Positions 54,939 to 63,106 of a stretch of 64,000 nucleotides of DNA are shown here, in pieces. This DNA is from Bradyrhizobium barranii subsp. apii (GTDB taxonomy: Bacteria; Pseudomonadota; Alphaproteobacteria; Rhizobiales; Xanthobacteraceae), in the NCBI RefSeq assembly GCF_011516635.5, contig NZ_CP096255.1:5826501-5890500 (forward strand). Direction: 5' to 3'. Below the pieces are notes generated by a model. That model had not been told where the DNA came from. It searched no databases and saw only the letters and a list, made by a program, of their open reading frames with translations. Every line of letters starts with the position of its first letter. The first letter of the stretch is position 1. A program made the position numbers and the translations under genes.

Positions 54939-55054
54939 CCGCGCGATTGCCGGCCGGGCCGCCGTCACCTCCGTCACAGCCCCCGGCAACGGTTTGATCC
55001 TCCTGTTTCCGGATCGTCTGGACTTGACCAAGATCGCCTTTGATGATAAAAATG

Positions 55055-55134
55055 ACTGACTGATCTTTTTTTATTAATATCCGGCTTTGTGGGTGCCGCG
55101 TCGAGCAAACGGTCAAAACGACCGATCTGTCAGT
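55055..55134. promoter_or_regulatory. Spaced inverted repeats upstream of a TetR-TauE pair
   Basis: ACTGAC-T-GATC (55055-55065) and GATC-T-GTCAGT (55124-55134) are inverted copies separated by 58 bases; CGGTC-AAAAC-GACCG (55110-55124) lies against the right arm. All are in the 100 bases before the regulator's ATG, so they are candidate operator elements, possibly for two dimers. Confidence 0.45.
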
Positions 55135-55152
55135 TATTTATGGACTGCCAAA

Positions 55153-55785
55153 ATGCCCAAGATCAGCGACAAGCAACGCGAAGGAAGGCGGCAGCAGATC
55201 CTCGAAGCGGCGCTTGCCTGCTTCGCCGAGCAAGGCTTTCACCAGACCGGCATGGCCGACATCGTCAAACGGTCGGGCTTGAGCCACGGCGCGGTCTATC
55301 TCTACTTCCAGAGCAAGGACGATTTGATCGAGGCGCTCGCCGACGACCGGCATCGTCGCGAGGCCGTGCTCAACTCGGTGGCGCAGGGATCGGGTGATCC
55401 GATCGAGGGACTCCACGCGCTGATCCGCGTCTACGCGCAATGGCTCACCGATCCCGCCGGCGAAGCGCGGCGTCGCGTCGGCATCCACGGCTGGGCGGAG
55501 GCCCTGCGCAACCGCCGCGTCCGCACCAGCCTCGTCGAAGGCATCGACATGCCACGCGCGCTGATCGTGGCGCTGGTCGAGCGCGGCCAGCATGACGGCC
55601 TGATCAAGCGCGACCTCGGCGCCGATGCGATCGCGCGCGTGCTCATCGCGATCTTCCAGGGCTTCGTGCTGCAGAAATGCTGGGGCGAGGATTTTGATAT
55701 CGAGGCCTGCATGATGGCCGTCGGCGGCGTGATCGAGGGATTTCGCTCGACCAGGCCTGACATCAAGCGACGGACCAGGACGTAA
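55153..55785 (+). CDS. TetR family regulator upstream of a TauE/SafE exporter
   Basis: ATG 55153 (MPKISDKQREGRRQQI) gives a 210-residue TetR protein; earlier in-frame codons overlap the operator-like repeats. The helix-turn-helix spans about residues 33-53 (GMADIVKRSGLSHGAVYLYF). The C-terminal domain is of the TetR_C_6-like helical kind. Its stop is 3 bases before the TauE gene, so it probably regulates that exporter and itself. Confidence 0.9.
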   Translation: MPKISDKQREGRRQQILEAALACFAEQGFHQTGMADIVKRSGLSHGAVYLYFQSKDDLIEALADDRHRREAVLNSVAQGSGDPIEGLHALIRVYAQWLTDPAGEARRRVGIHGWAEALRNRRVRTSLVEGIDMPRALIVALVERGQHDGLIKRDLGADAIARVLIAIFQGFVLQKCWGEDFDIEACMMAVGGVIEGFRSTRPDIKRRTRT

Positions 55786-55788
55786 GCG

Positions 55789-56571
55789 ATGTCCTGGATT
55801 CACGATCTCCTCGCAGGCATCGGCGTCGGTCTCGTCGGCGGGCTGACATCGGGCTTCATGGGAACGAGCCCGGGCGGCGGGCTTGTCGTCTTCACAGTGC
55901 TGCTGCTCGGCGCGGAGCAGCATGTCGCCCAGGGGACGTCGCTGATCACGCAGGTCCCGCCCACTGGCCTCGCCGGCGTACGCCGCTACTGGCAGAGCGG
56001 CAATCGCAGCCCGCTGCAATGGATCGCCTGGATCGGCCTCGGATTTCTCGTCGGCGGCGCGGGCGGCGGTTACGCCGCGGCGGCGGTCTCCGACTCGGTG
56101 CTGCAATGGACCTACGTCGTCTATCTCGTCGCGCTGATCGCCCTTCTGATCCTGCGCCGCGACCGCAAGGACGGCAGCCACGCGGCCGTTGACCGAGACG
56201 AACTGCCTTGGCTCCCCCTGCTCCTCATCGGCGCGCTTGCCGGATTTTCCTCCGGCTTCATGGGCATCGGCGGCGGGCTCGCGATCACCGTCGGCCTCGC
56301 CGCGGGCCTACGCGTCCCGCAGCACCAGGCGCAACTCGTCAGCCTCATCTTCTCGGTCATCCCGACCAACATTCCGGCGGCCTGGATCTACTGGAGCAAG
56401 GGGCTCATGGTCGGCTGGCCGGCGATCATCGGGATTCTCGCCGGCCTCTGGATCGGCACCGATCTCGGCGCACGCGCGGCCAACGGCGTCAGCAAAGCGG
56501 CGCTGCACAGGGTCATGATCGCCCTCATCTCCGTGATGGCGCTCTACATGACGCATAAGGCGCTGACCTGA
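55789..56571 (+). CDS. TauE/SafE family membrane exporter
   Basis: A 260-residue protein with about eight membrane helices and the family's internal duplication: GGLTSGFMGTSPGGGLVVF in the first half and ALAGFSSGFMGIGGGLAITV in the second. It begins ATG 3 bases after the TetR gene, which makes a regulated efflux (or sulfur-anion transport) unit. Substrate unknown. It differs clearly from the other TauE protein in this window (25562-26287). Confidence 0.9.
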   Translation: MSWIHDLLAGIGVGLVGGLTSGFMGTSPGGGLVVFTVLLLGAEQHVAQGTSLITQVPPTGLAGVRRYWQSGNRSPLQWIAWIGLGFLVGGAGGGYAAAAVSDSVLQWTYVVYLVALIALLILRRDRKDGSHAAVDRDELPWLPLLLIGALAGFSSGFMGIGGGLAITVGLAAGLRVPQHQAQLVSLIFSVIPTNIPAAWIYWSKGLMVGWPAIIGILAGLWIGTDLGARAANGVSKAALHRVMIALISVMALYMTHKALT

Positions 56572-56573
56572 TT

Positions 56574-57278
56574 CTACGGCCGCTTGGGAATGTTCAGCCC
56601 GCGCTGCACGGCAGGACGCGCCAGCCCCCGTTCGAGCCAGGCACCGACCGACTTGAACTGGCTGAACTCGACGAGATCGCCGGCACCGTAGAAGCCGATG
56701 AGATTGCGCACCCAGCCGAGCATGGAGATATCGGCAATGGTGTAGTCGTCATCCATGAACCACTGCCGGCCGGAAAGATGCGTCTCCATCACGCCAAGCA
56801 GACGCTTGGCCTCGCTGACATAGCGGTCGAGCGGCCGCTTGTCCTCGAAATCCTTGCCGGCGAATTTGTGGAAGAAGCCGACCTGGCCGAACATCGGCCC
56901 GATGCCGCCCATCTGGAAATGCACCCACTGGATGGCCTGGTAGCGGCGCGCGGCATCCTCCGGCAGAAGCTTGCCGGTCTTCTCGGCGAGGTATTGCAGG
57001 ATCGCCCCGGACTCGAACAGCGGCGGCGGCCGGCCGGCCGGACCGTTGGGATCGAGGATCGCCGGAATTTTGCCGTTCGGATTGAGCGAGAGGAATTCCG
57101 CCGTCTTCTGGTCGTCCTTGCCGAAGTCGACGAGGTGGACCTCGTAAGGCAGACCGATCTCTTCCAGCATGATCGACACCTTGACGCCGTTCGGCGTCGG
57201 CAGCGAATAAAGCTGAAGCAGCTCCGGATGCCTGGCAGGCCAGCGCTTGGTGATGGGAAAGGCGGACAGATCAGGCAT
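56574..57278 (-). CDS. Glutathione S-transferase, YfcG/nu-class like
   Basis: A 234-residue GST. The N-terminal thioredoxin fold shows LYSLPTPNGVKVSIMLEEIG with the PTPNG turn that binds glutathione in nu-class/YfcG proteins, NPNGKIPAILDPNGP with the cis-Pro, and ESGAILQYLAEKTG. The C-terminal helical domain contains FQMGGIGPMFGQVGFF. Relatives act as disulfide reductases. It converges with the TauE gene, 2 bases from stop to stop. Confidence 0.93.
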   Translation of the reverse strand: MPDLSAFPITKRWPARHPELLQLYSLPTPNGVKVSIMLEEIGLPYEVHLVDFGKDDQKTAEFLSLNPNGKIPAILDPNGPAGRPPPLFESGAILQYLAEKTGKLLPEDAARRYQAIQWVHFQMGGIGPMFGQVGFFHKFAGKDFEDKRPLDRYVSEAKRLLGVMETHLSGRQWFMDDDYTIADISMLGWVRNLIGFYGAGDLVEFSQFKSVGAWLERGLARPAVQRGLNIPKRP

Positions 57279-57370
57279 CGGAACCCCGGCTTCGTTCGTG
57301 AGATGCCGCCTAATCTAGGTGAGCCATCGAACGGCGCAAGGCCGAGCAGTGATCATGCATCGAAGCCGGA

Positions 57371-57514
57371 CTACAGGGGCCGCAGCAGATGCCTGGCGGC
57401 GTACGCGATATCGCGCTGAGCGCGCTGCTCGATGAAGAGCTGCCCGGTGACGAGCAACGCCCCGGTGAAAACGAGCGCGAGCATCGCGGTCGCGAACTGA
57501 CTGGCATCCTTCAT
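57371..57514 (-). CDS. Small single-pass membrane protein
   Basis: ATG 57514 encodes 47 residues (MKDASQFATAMLALVFTGAL...) with one membrane helix and an arginine-rich C-terminus (QRDIAYAARHLLRP). GGAG lies about 11 bases upstream. A longer frame upstream is rich in Ser/Arg and looks like an artefact. I recognise no function. Confidence 0.5.
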   Translation of the reverse strand: MKDASQFATAMLALVFTGALLVTGQLFIEQRAQRDIAYAARHLLRPL

Positions 57515-57632
57515 CGCGCGAGCTTCTCCGTCATCGGTTCGCACGGGGAACGCGGGCCGACCATCCACAGTTCCTGCACGCTTCAAATAAATTGCCACTT
57601 TATCCCGACTCGAGACGCGCGAGGCCGCGACC

Positions 57633-58286
57633 TCAATAGTTGATCTCCATCCGCAGTCCGCGCGGATCGACCTCCTCGCCGCCGACACGCTGTGTGCTGT
57701 CGCGGGCCGCGACCGCGCAGGCACAGGCATCGATGAGATCGTCGCGGCCGATGCCGGTGCCATGACGCTGCGTCAGCCATGTCTCCAGGCGCGTGAAGCC
57801 GCGTTGCGCCAGCAGCGAGATGCGCTGCTCACGACCTTGCGCCGACGTCTTCTTCGGAAGACGGACTCGGCCCGCCAGATTCCAGAAAATCAATTCCGGA
57901 TGCGCTTCGCCAATTGTCGCCTGCCGCACCGGCGTCATGATCTCGTCGACGTCCCTGATGTTCCAGAGCTGCGCCGACACGCCCCTGCCCTTGCCCTCCC
58001 GCTCCCAATAGTGGCGATTGGCTGCCGCCATGTCGGGAAATGTCCAGAGATCGCGGCGCGCGCCAAGAAACACGGCAGGGCCGACCAGCTCGCGTGCACG
58101 CAAGTCGCAGGCTCGATAGCCGCTTGGCTTCAATCCGATCGGCATGTCGATCATCGCACGCGCATGCGGCATCGCAAGCAAGCGCGTCAGGCCCGGCGAA
58201 TAATCGAAGCCGTGATCGCCGCGCTCGTCGATCCAGGCTGCGACCCAGCCGAAGCGAAACCCATCGAGACCGAGATAGTTTGGCAA
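57633..58286 (-). CDS. DUF429 domain protein
   Basis: A 217-residue protein of the DUF429 family, which has an RNase H-like fold. TTG 58286 is the only possible start before an in-frame stop and yields MPNYLGLDGFRFGWVAAWID, the expected N-terminus with the first acidic residue. MIDMPIGL and DDLIDACACAVAAR hold further conserved acidic residues. Biochemical role unknown; nuclease activity has been proposed. Confidence 0.82.
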   Translation of the reverse strand: MPNYLGLDGFRFGWVAAWIDERGDHGFDYSPGLTRLLAMPHARAMIDMPIGLKPSGYRACDLRARELVGPAVFLGARRDLWTFPDMAAANRHYWEREGKGRGVSAQLWNIRDVDEIMTPVRQATIGEAHPELIFWNLAGRVRLPKKTSAQGREQRISLLAQRGFTRLETWLTQRHGTGIGRDDLIDACACAVAARDSTQRVGGEEVDPRGLRMEINY

Positions 58287-58387
58287 ATCATGCGTCCATC
58301 ATTTTCAATCTTCACACGCGCGTCGCTTGACATCCGTAAGTTGCGAGAGTATTTCCCGCGCCCTCACGAACACTTCCGTTCGTGACA

Positions 58388-58560
58388 CACATCATGAACC
58401 GAGCAATGCCGCACCGCTACGCAATCCTGGTCCGCCCGTCGAATGACCTACGGTCAATCGATTGCGCACGCTTGGCTCATGGGAGAGGTCTTGCCTGATA
58501 GCGAGATCAAAAGTCCAGGTATCACGGACCCTCCCGAGCCAACGCTCCGGAGGGTTTTTT
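58388..58560 (+). ncRNA. Candidate structured leader or small RNA upstream of rtcB
   Basis: The 305-base gap before rtcB has no gene on the plus strand but ends in an intrinsic terminator at 58528-58560, only 32 bases before the rtcB ATG. Upstream of it, GGTCCG (58429-58434) can pair with CGGACC (58525-58530), enclosing TGACC-TAC-GGTCA (58444-58456). The pairing partner CGGACC overlaps the terminator's 5' arm by three bases, so the two could exclude each other. A promoter is not evident. It could be an attenuated leader or an independent sRNA. Confidence 0.4.
58528..58560 (+). terminator. Intrinsic terminator in the rtcB leader
   Basis: ACCCTCC (58528-58534) and GGAGGGT (58549-58555) form the main stem, with CGAG/CTC pairing inside, followed by TTTTTT. 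It points in the direction of rtcB and ends 32 bases before the start codon. Confidence 0.85.
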
Positions 58561-58591
58561 GTTGTTCAAAGCAATATGTTAAGCAGGACAC

Positions 58592-59938
58592 ATGACCATG
58601 CGACGATCTGATCCCTACATGGAACGCGCCCGAGAGCTCTGCCTCGCCGCCGGCGTCGATCCGGACTCGCGCGTCGGTGAAGGACGCGGCCAGCCGGCCT
58701 GGTGCCTGTACAAGGACGCCGCGCGCAAGGAGCATCTGGCACGCGAGGCCAATGCGACGGCCGACGCGATCGCGCAGCTCCATCCGCAGGAGGCCCGCTT
58801 TCAGAATGCGCCGCTGAAGATTTTTGGCCCGCATGAGGAAGCGACCATCGCGCAGATGCGCAACTGCATGGCGGTCGGCAATGTCGTGTCCGGCGTGATC
58901 TGCGCCGACGGCCATCTCGGCTACGCCCAGCCGGTCGGCGGGGTCATCGCCTACGAGAAGCAGATCAGCATCTCCGGCGTCGGCTTCGACATCGGCTGCG
59001 GCAACATGGCCGCACGGCTCGACACGCGCTTCGACGACATTGCGGCGATCGTGCCCACGATCATCCGCGACGTCGCCAAGGTCATCTCGTTCGGTGTTGG
59101 TCGCGCCAACGCCGAACGGGCCGAGCACGAGCTGTTCGACGACGGTGACGCCTGGCGCGAGAGCGACATGGAAGCCTACCGTCAGAAGGCGGTGGCGCAG
59201 CTCGGCACGGTCGGGTCGGGCAACCACTATGTCGACCTCATGCGCGACGAGGAAGGTTTTGTCTGGATCGGCGTCCACTTCGGAAGCCGTGGTCTCGGGC
59301 ATACTTCCGCGACGCGCTACCTCAAGGCCGCCGGCGGCAAGGACGGCATGAACGTCCCGCCCGCCGTCGTCGACGAGGAGTCCGAGCTCGGCCGCCGCTA
59401 CATCGCGGCGATGCAGCTCGCCGGGCGTTATGCCTATGCGGGCCGGGAGTGGGTTGTCGAACGCGTCCGCCAGATCATCGGCGGCAGCGTGACCGAGAGC
59501 GTGCACAACCACCACAACTACGCCTGGCGTGAGACCCACGACGGGCGTGATCTGTGGGTGGTGCGCAAGGGCGCGACGCCGGCGTTTCCCGGCCAGAAGG
59601 GATTCGTCGGCGGCTCGATGGGCGACGACGCCGTCATTCTCGAAGGCGTCGACAGTCCGGAAGCCAGGGCTTCGCTCTACTCGACAGTACACGGCGCCGG
59701 CCGCATGTTCGGACGAAAGGAGGCGAAGCGGCGCTTCTCGCGTGCGGAGATGGACCACTGGCTCAACGAGCGTGGTGTCACCTTGATCGGTGCCGACCTC
59801 GACGAGAGCCCGATGGCCTATCGCCGCCTGCCCGACGTGCTCGCGCAGCACGCCGGCACCGTGCGGGTGCTGCACACGCTGCGGCCGTTCGCCGTCGCCA
59901 TGGCTGGCGAAGGCGAGTTCGACCCCTGGAAGGACTGA
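58592..59938 (+). CDS. rtcB: RtcB family RNA ligase
   Basis: A 448-residue Mn/GTP-dependent 3'-phosphate RNA ligase, somewhat longer than E. coli RtcB (408). Metal and guanylylation residues are visible: D133/C136 in GVGFDIGCGN, H212 in GSGNHYVDL, HFGSRGLGH, VHNHHNYAWRE, and H367 in VHGAGRMFGRKEA as the guanylylated histidine. RtcB seals broken tRNAs or other RNAs. No RtcA, archease or PrfH gene is adjacent. AGGA lies before ATG 58592. The upstream terminator suggests conditional expression. Confidence 0.92.
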   Translation: MTMRRSDPYMERARELCLAAGVDPDSRVGEGRGQPAWCLYKDAARKEHLAREANATADAIAQLHPQEARFQNAPLKIFGPHEEATIAQMRNCMAVGNVVSGVICADGHLGYAQPVGGVIAYEKQISISGVGFDIGCGNMAARLDTRFDDIAAIVPTIIRDVAKVISFGVGRANAERAEHELFDDGDAWRESDMEAYRQKAVAQLGTVGSGNHYVDLMRDEEGFVWIGVHFGSRGLGHTSATRYLKAAGGKDGMNVPPAVVDEESELGRRYIAAMQLAGRYAYAGREWVVERVRQIIGGSVTESVHNHHNYAWRETHDGRDLWVVRKGATPAFPGQKGFVGGSMGDDAVILEGVDSPEARASLYSTVHGAGRMFGRKEAKRRFSRAEMDHWLNERGVTLIGADLDESPMAYRRLPDVLAQHAGTVRVLHTLRPFAVAMAGEGEFDPWKD

Positions 59939-59980
59939 CGCGAACCGCAGGCGGGAGGCATCACCTCCCGCCTGCATCAT

Positions 59981-60328
59981 CTATGTTTTCGTTTCACTAC
60001 GATGCTGCTCGAATAGCCGCTGCGCCAGCAGCGCATGGCCGAGCGTGCCGCCGGCGCGCACAGCGGCCGCGATCAACGCGGCTTCGGCGACTTCCTCGCG
60101 CGTCGCGCCGGCTTTCGCTGCCTGCGCCGTATGCACGTCCAGGCAATAGGCGCATTGCGTGGTGAGTGCCACCGCGAGCGAGATCAGCTCGCGGTATTTC
60201 GGCGGGATCGAACCGTCCTTGCGCTCGACCGCGTGGTTGAACGCAAGGAACGCGTTGGCCTCCACCGGCGCCAACGCCACGAAAGCGGGGACAGACTTCG
60301 GATCGTCAGGCGTTTGATAATTGGTCAT
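59981..60328 (-). CDS. AhpD-like carboxymuconolactone decarboxylase family protein
   Basis: A 115-residue helical protein with the peroxidase-type active site: E47, C59, C62 and H66 in LAVALTTQCAYCLDVHTA, as in AhpD and YnjA-like proteins. Such proteins reduce peroxides with the CxxC pair. It is the last gene of a DUF2892-sigma factor-CMD operon, 3 bases after the sigma gene, and is likely a target of that sigma factor in redox stress. Confidence 0.9.
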   Translation of the reverse strand: MTNYQTPDDPKSVPAFVALAPVEANAFLAFNHAVERKDGSIPPKYRELISLAVALTTQCAYCLDVHTAQAAKAGATREEVAEAALIAAAVRAGGTLGHALLAQRLFEQHRSETKT

Positions 60329-60331
60329 GTC

Positions 60332-60853
60332 TCACCTCGTCAAATACTCGCGCATCAAGGCGCGGGCGCGATGCAGGCGCGCCTTCACGGTCTGCCTGGA
60401 CGCTCCGAGCGCGGCGGCGATTTCGTCGATGGTCATTTCCTTGACGTCCCGCATCAGCGCGACATCGCGATAGTGCGCTGGCAACGCTTCAAACGCAGCC
60501 GCCACGTCAAGACGCAAATCCACTTCGGAGCGCGACAGCAGCAGAGCCTCCGCCTCGCCGTCGTCGATCGATGGCGCAAGGCCCGCCTTGCGCGCGAGCC
60601 GCAGACATTCGCGGCGGACCACGCTGAACAGCCACGCGGAAAACGCGATGAGCGAGCGGATCGTACCGACATGGCGGAACAGGATCCACATCACCTCCTG
60701 GGTTGCATCCTCGGCATCCGCCGAGCTGCGGCAGGTGGCGCGTGCGTAGCGGCGGATATCCGGCTGCGCCGTCTCGAGCAGAGACGCGATCGCCTGGGGA
60801 TCGCCGAGCCGGGCCGCCTCGAACAGGCTTGACGAGATCGCCGCCGCACTCAC
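60332..60853 (-). CDS. ECF-type RNA polymerase sigma factor
   Basis: GTG 60853 follows GAGGAGG and overlaps the upstream gene's stop (GTGA). The 173-residue protein has sigma-2 (PDIRRYARATCRSSADAEDATQEVM) and sigma-4 regions (MTIDEIAAALGASRQTVKARLHRARALMREY, given as landmarks), the minimal ECF set. There is no C-terminal SnoaL-like extension as in ECF41, and no anti-sigma factor gene is adjacent. It sits between a DUF2892 and an AhpD-like gene. Confidence 0.9.
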   Translation of the reverse strand: MSAAAISSSLFEAARLGDPQAIASLLETAQPDIRRYARATCRSSADAEDATQEVMWILFRHVGTIRSLIAFSAWLFSVVRRECLRLARKAGLAPSIDDGEAEALLLSRSEVDLRLDVAAAFEALPAHYRDVALMRDVKEMTIDEIAAALGASRQTVKARLHRARALMREYLTR

Positions 60854-61059
60854 GACACGCCTCCTCGTCCGATCCCGGCCATCGCGCACATCGGGCAATA
60901 GCCGACGAGCCCCGTCAATGCGAAGCCTGCGCCCCCGAGCGCCACCAGCCACGCCGCGACGCCGGCGAGATACACGAATGCGGCAATCGCAACCGCAATT
61001 CCGAGCGCAACCCGCACCGCCTGATGCAGACCGCCGATATTCTTCCTGTAGAATGCCAT
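60850..61059 (-). CDS. DUF2892 membrane protein
   Basis: ATG 61059 (MAFYRKNIGGLHQAVRVALG) has a GGAGG ribosome-binding site and gives 69 residues. Two hydrophobic helices are separated by a short turn; CPMC near the C-terminus (GLVGYCPMCAMAGIG) is the DUF2892 signature. Some family members are rhodanese-linked or redox-linked membrane proteins. Its stop overlaps the sigma factor start, so they are coupled; it could sense or anchor a redox signal for the sigma factor, which is inference. Confidence 0.82.
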   Translation of the reverse strand: MAFYRKNIGGLHQAVRVALGIAVAIAAFVYLAGVAAWLVALGGAGFALTGLVGYCPMCAMAGIGRGGVS

Positions 61060-61154
61060 CACATCCTCCGAAATGAGCCGAAGCAAAATGCCTCGACCAT
61101 CAAGAGGGCGCGAAGGCCGGAAAGGATTCGCGGACGCCGGCAATTTCTTCGCGA

Positions 61155-62339
61155 TCAGCCCCCGACCGCCTGGTAGGCCAGGCGCTTGAACTCGAAGAAG
61201 AACGGGTTCCAGAAGCCCATATGGCGCTGGGCCATCAGCACGCCGGCGGTGTTGGCCTGCGGACAAATCCACCAATGGGTGCCGGCAAGCCCGCCCCACT
61301 GGAATTCGCCGGTCGAATTCGGGGGATCGAACGGCGTCGGCGCAAAGGTGACGGCGCCGCCGAGACCAAAGCCCTTGCCGGGAATCGGCCCGAGATTGGC
61401 AAATCGGATGGTCTGGCCCGCGGGCAACTGGTTCGTCATCATCTGCTGCAGCGTGTCCGGCTTCAGCAGCGCATCCGGACCGGGTAGCAGCGCGCGTACC
61501 AGCGCGAGCATGTCGGGCAAGGTCGAGACCAGACCGCCGCCGCCCGAGAGCCGCGGAAACGGCCGCCGATAGGCCTGCGGATAAGGCAGATTGTCGGCCC
61601 GCGTCAGGCCCGGCTTCATCGGATCAAGCACGTCGGCGCCGGTGTAGAGCGCAACCAGCCTGCCCTGCTGCGCCTCGGGCACTGAGAAGCCCGTATCGAC
61701 CATGCCGAGGCGATCGAAGATGCGCGCCTTGAGGAAGGTGTCGAGCGCATGGCCGGAGACAACCTCGACCACGCGGCCGAGCACGTCGGTCGCGACCGAA
61801 TATTCCCAGCCCGCGCCGGGATGATAGGACAGCGGCAGATCGGCGAGCTTGTCGATCATGTCGGAGAGCGGCGTCAACGGATTGAGCACGCGCGCCTCGT
61901 TATAGCCTTTGAACAGCACAGTGCCGGGATCGAAGATGCCGTAGCTGAGGCCCGAGCTGTGGGTCAGCAGCTGGCGGATCGTGATCGAGCTCTTCGCCGG
62001 CTCGACATCGGCAAGGCTCGCGGCACCCTGCTTCAGCACCTTGCGATTGCCGAGCTGCGGCAGGAATTTTTCGACGGGATCATCAAGCCCGATGCGGCCC
62101 TCCTCGACCAGCAGCATGATCGAGCACGTCACGAAGATCTTGGTATTGGAAAACGCGCGGAAAATATGGTCAGACCGGAGCGCCGTCTTCGCCTCGCGAT
62201 CGGCAAAGCCGACGCATTGCTGGTCAACCACCTCATGACCACGGAGCACGGCCCAGGACACACCCGGAATGATCTCCTGATCGACATAGCGTTCCATCGC
62301 CGTCCGTGCGGCGGAAAAATCCGTTGTCCTGACGTCCAT
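61155..62339 (-). CDS. Serine hydrolase of the class C beta-lactamase/EstB family
   Basis: A 394-residue penicillin-binding-protein-like hydrolase. The catalytic SxxK is S64-N-T-K67 in RAFSNTKIF, and Y180 in GWEYSVATDVLG is the YxN-position tyrosine. SSGLSYGIFDPGT and GGGLVSTLPDMLALVRA are typical of esterase-type members. No signal peptide is visible, so it is probably a cytoplasmic esterase rather than a beta-lactamase. It stands alone downstream of a GNAT gene on the same strand. Confidence 0.9.
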   Translation of the reverse strand: MDVRTTDFSAARTAMERYVDQEIIPGVSWAVLRGHEVVDQQCVGFADREAKTALRSDHIFRAFSNTKIFVTCSIMLLVEEGRIGLDDPVEKFLPQLGNRKVLKQGAASLADVEPAKSSITIRQLLTHSSGLSYGIFDPGTVLFKGYNEARVLNPLTPLSDMIDKLADLPLSYHPGAGWEYSVATDVLGRVVEVVSGHALDTFLKARIFDRLGMVDTGFSVPEAQQGRLVALYTGADVLDPMKPGLTRADNLPYPQAYRRPFPRLSGGGGLVSTLPDMLALVRALLPGPDALLKPDTLQQMMTNQLPAGQTIRFANLGPIPGKGFGLGGAVTFAPTPFDPPNSTGEFQWGGLAGTHWWICPQANTAGVLMAQRHMGFWNPFFFEFKRLAYQAVGG

Positions 62340-62412
62340 GTGTTTCCCCCAAATTATGGTTGGGATGGATATAGCGCGCTTTCGCGGGAAATGAAGACCG
62401 TCCGATCGGCCC

Positions 62413-63102
62413 TCAAATCTTCATCAGCGCCGTGACGTGCAGCCGGCGACGGATCTTCATGCCCTGCCGTTCGTACAGCGCAATCGCCGAGGCGTTATGA
62501 GAAAACACGTGCAGGAATGGAATTTCGCCGCGCGCCTCGATCCGGCGCGCGACCGCCGCGAGCAGCGCCTGCGCGTAGCCGCGCCCACGATAGTCCGGAT
62601 GCACGCAGACGGCCGTCATCTCGACGAACTTTCCCGGCTTCATCCGCTCGCCCGTCATCGCAACCAATTCTCCACCAACGCGAATGCCAAGGAAGGTGCC
62701 GAGCTCATGGGTGCGCAACGCGAACGGACCAGGCTTGGTCAGCTCCGTCAGCGCCATCATGGCGGCGACGTCGGCCGCGCCCAATTTGACGATCTCGGCA
62801 TCGCGAAGCGGACTGTCGGCCGGCGAGCCGATCATCTGCTCGCCGGTCTCGGCGAGCACGACCTTGAAGCCGGCGGGAACGTCGACCGGCTCCGGCGTGA
62901 ACAGCGCGGCGACCTGCGAGCCCGCCAGGAGATCACCGAGCGCGGCGAAGCTTGCCTCAGACATGTCGACCATGTCGGCAAACGGCGTCATGTCCACGGG
63001 ATAGCGCCGCGCGCGCGGGCCGCCCTCCGCCAGATGCTTCTGGCTCGTCGTCAGCGCACTCCAGATCGGACGATCCAGTAGCCGCTCATCGCCGTCGGAC
63101 AC
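62413..63102 (-). CDS. GNAT family N-acetyltransferase
   Basis: A GTG start gives 229 residues. The C-terminal GNAT fold has the acetyl-CoA motif VCVHPDYRGRGYAQALL (about 166-182) and LYERQGMKIRRRLHVT. The N-terminal 100 residues resemble the FR47-like arrangement. The substrate is unknown. It starts 4 bases after the Lin0512 gene on the same strand, so both are probably co-transcribed. Confidence 0.9.
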   Translation of the reverse strand: MSDGDERLLDRPIWSALTTSQKHLAEGGPRARRYPVDMTPFADMVDMSEASFAALGDLLAGSQVAALFTPEPVDVPAGFKVVLAETGEQMIGSPADSPLRDAEIVKLGAADVAAMMALTELTKPGPFALRTHELGTFLGIRVGGELVAMTGERMKPGKFVEMTAVCVHPDYRGRGYAQALLAAVARRIEARGEIPFLHVFSHNASAIALYERQGMKIRRRLHVTALMKI

Positions 63103-63106
63103 CGGC

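Noticed and set aside
58429..58530. A tRNA or tRNA-like gene in the rtcB leader
   Set aside because: There is a 6-base terminal pairing but no T-arm with the GGTTCRA pattern, no D-arm and no anticodon stem of proper size.
58454..59980. A 508-codon minus-strand frame opposite rtcB
   Set aside because: rtcB has all active-site motifs on the plus strand, and this frame also crosses the leader terminator.
60332..60853. Assignment of the sigma factor to ECF41 because of its carboxymuconolactone decarboxylase partner
   Set aside because: The protein has only 173 residues and lacks the SnoaL-like C-terminal extension that defines ECF41.
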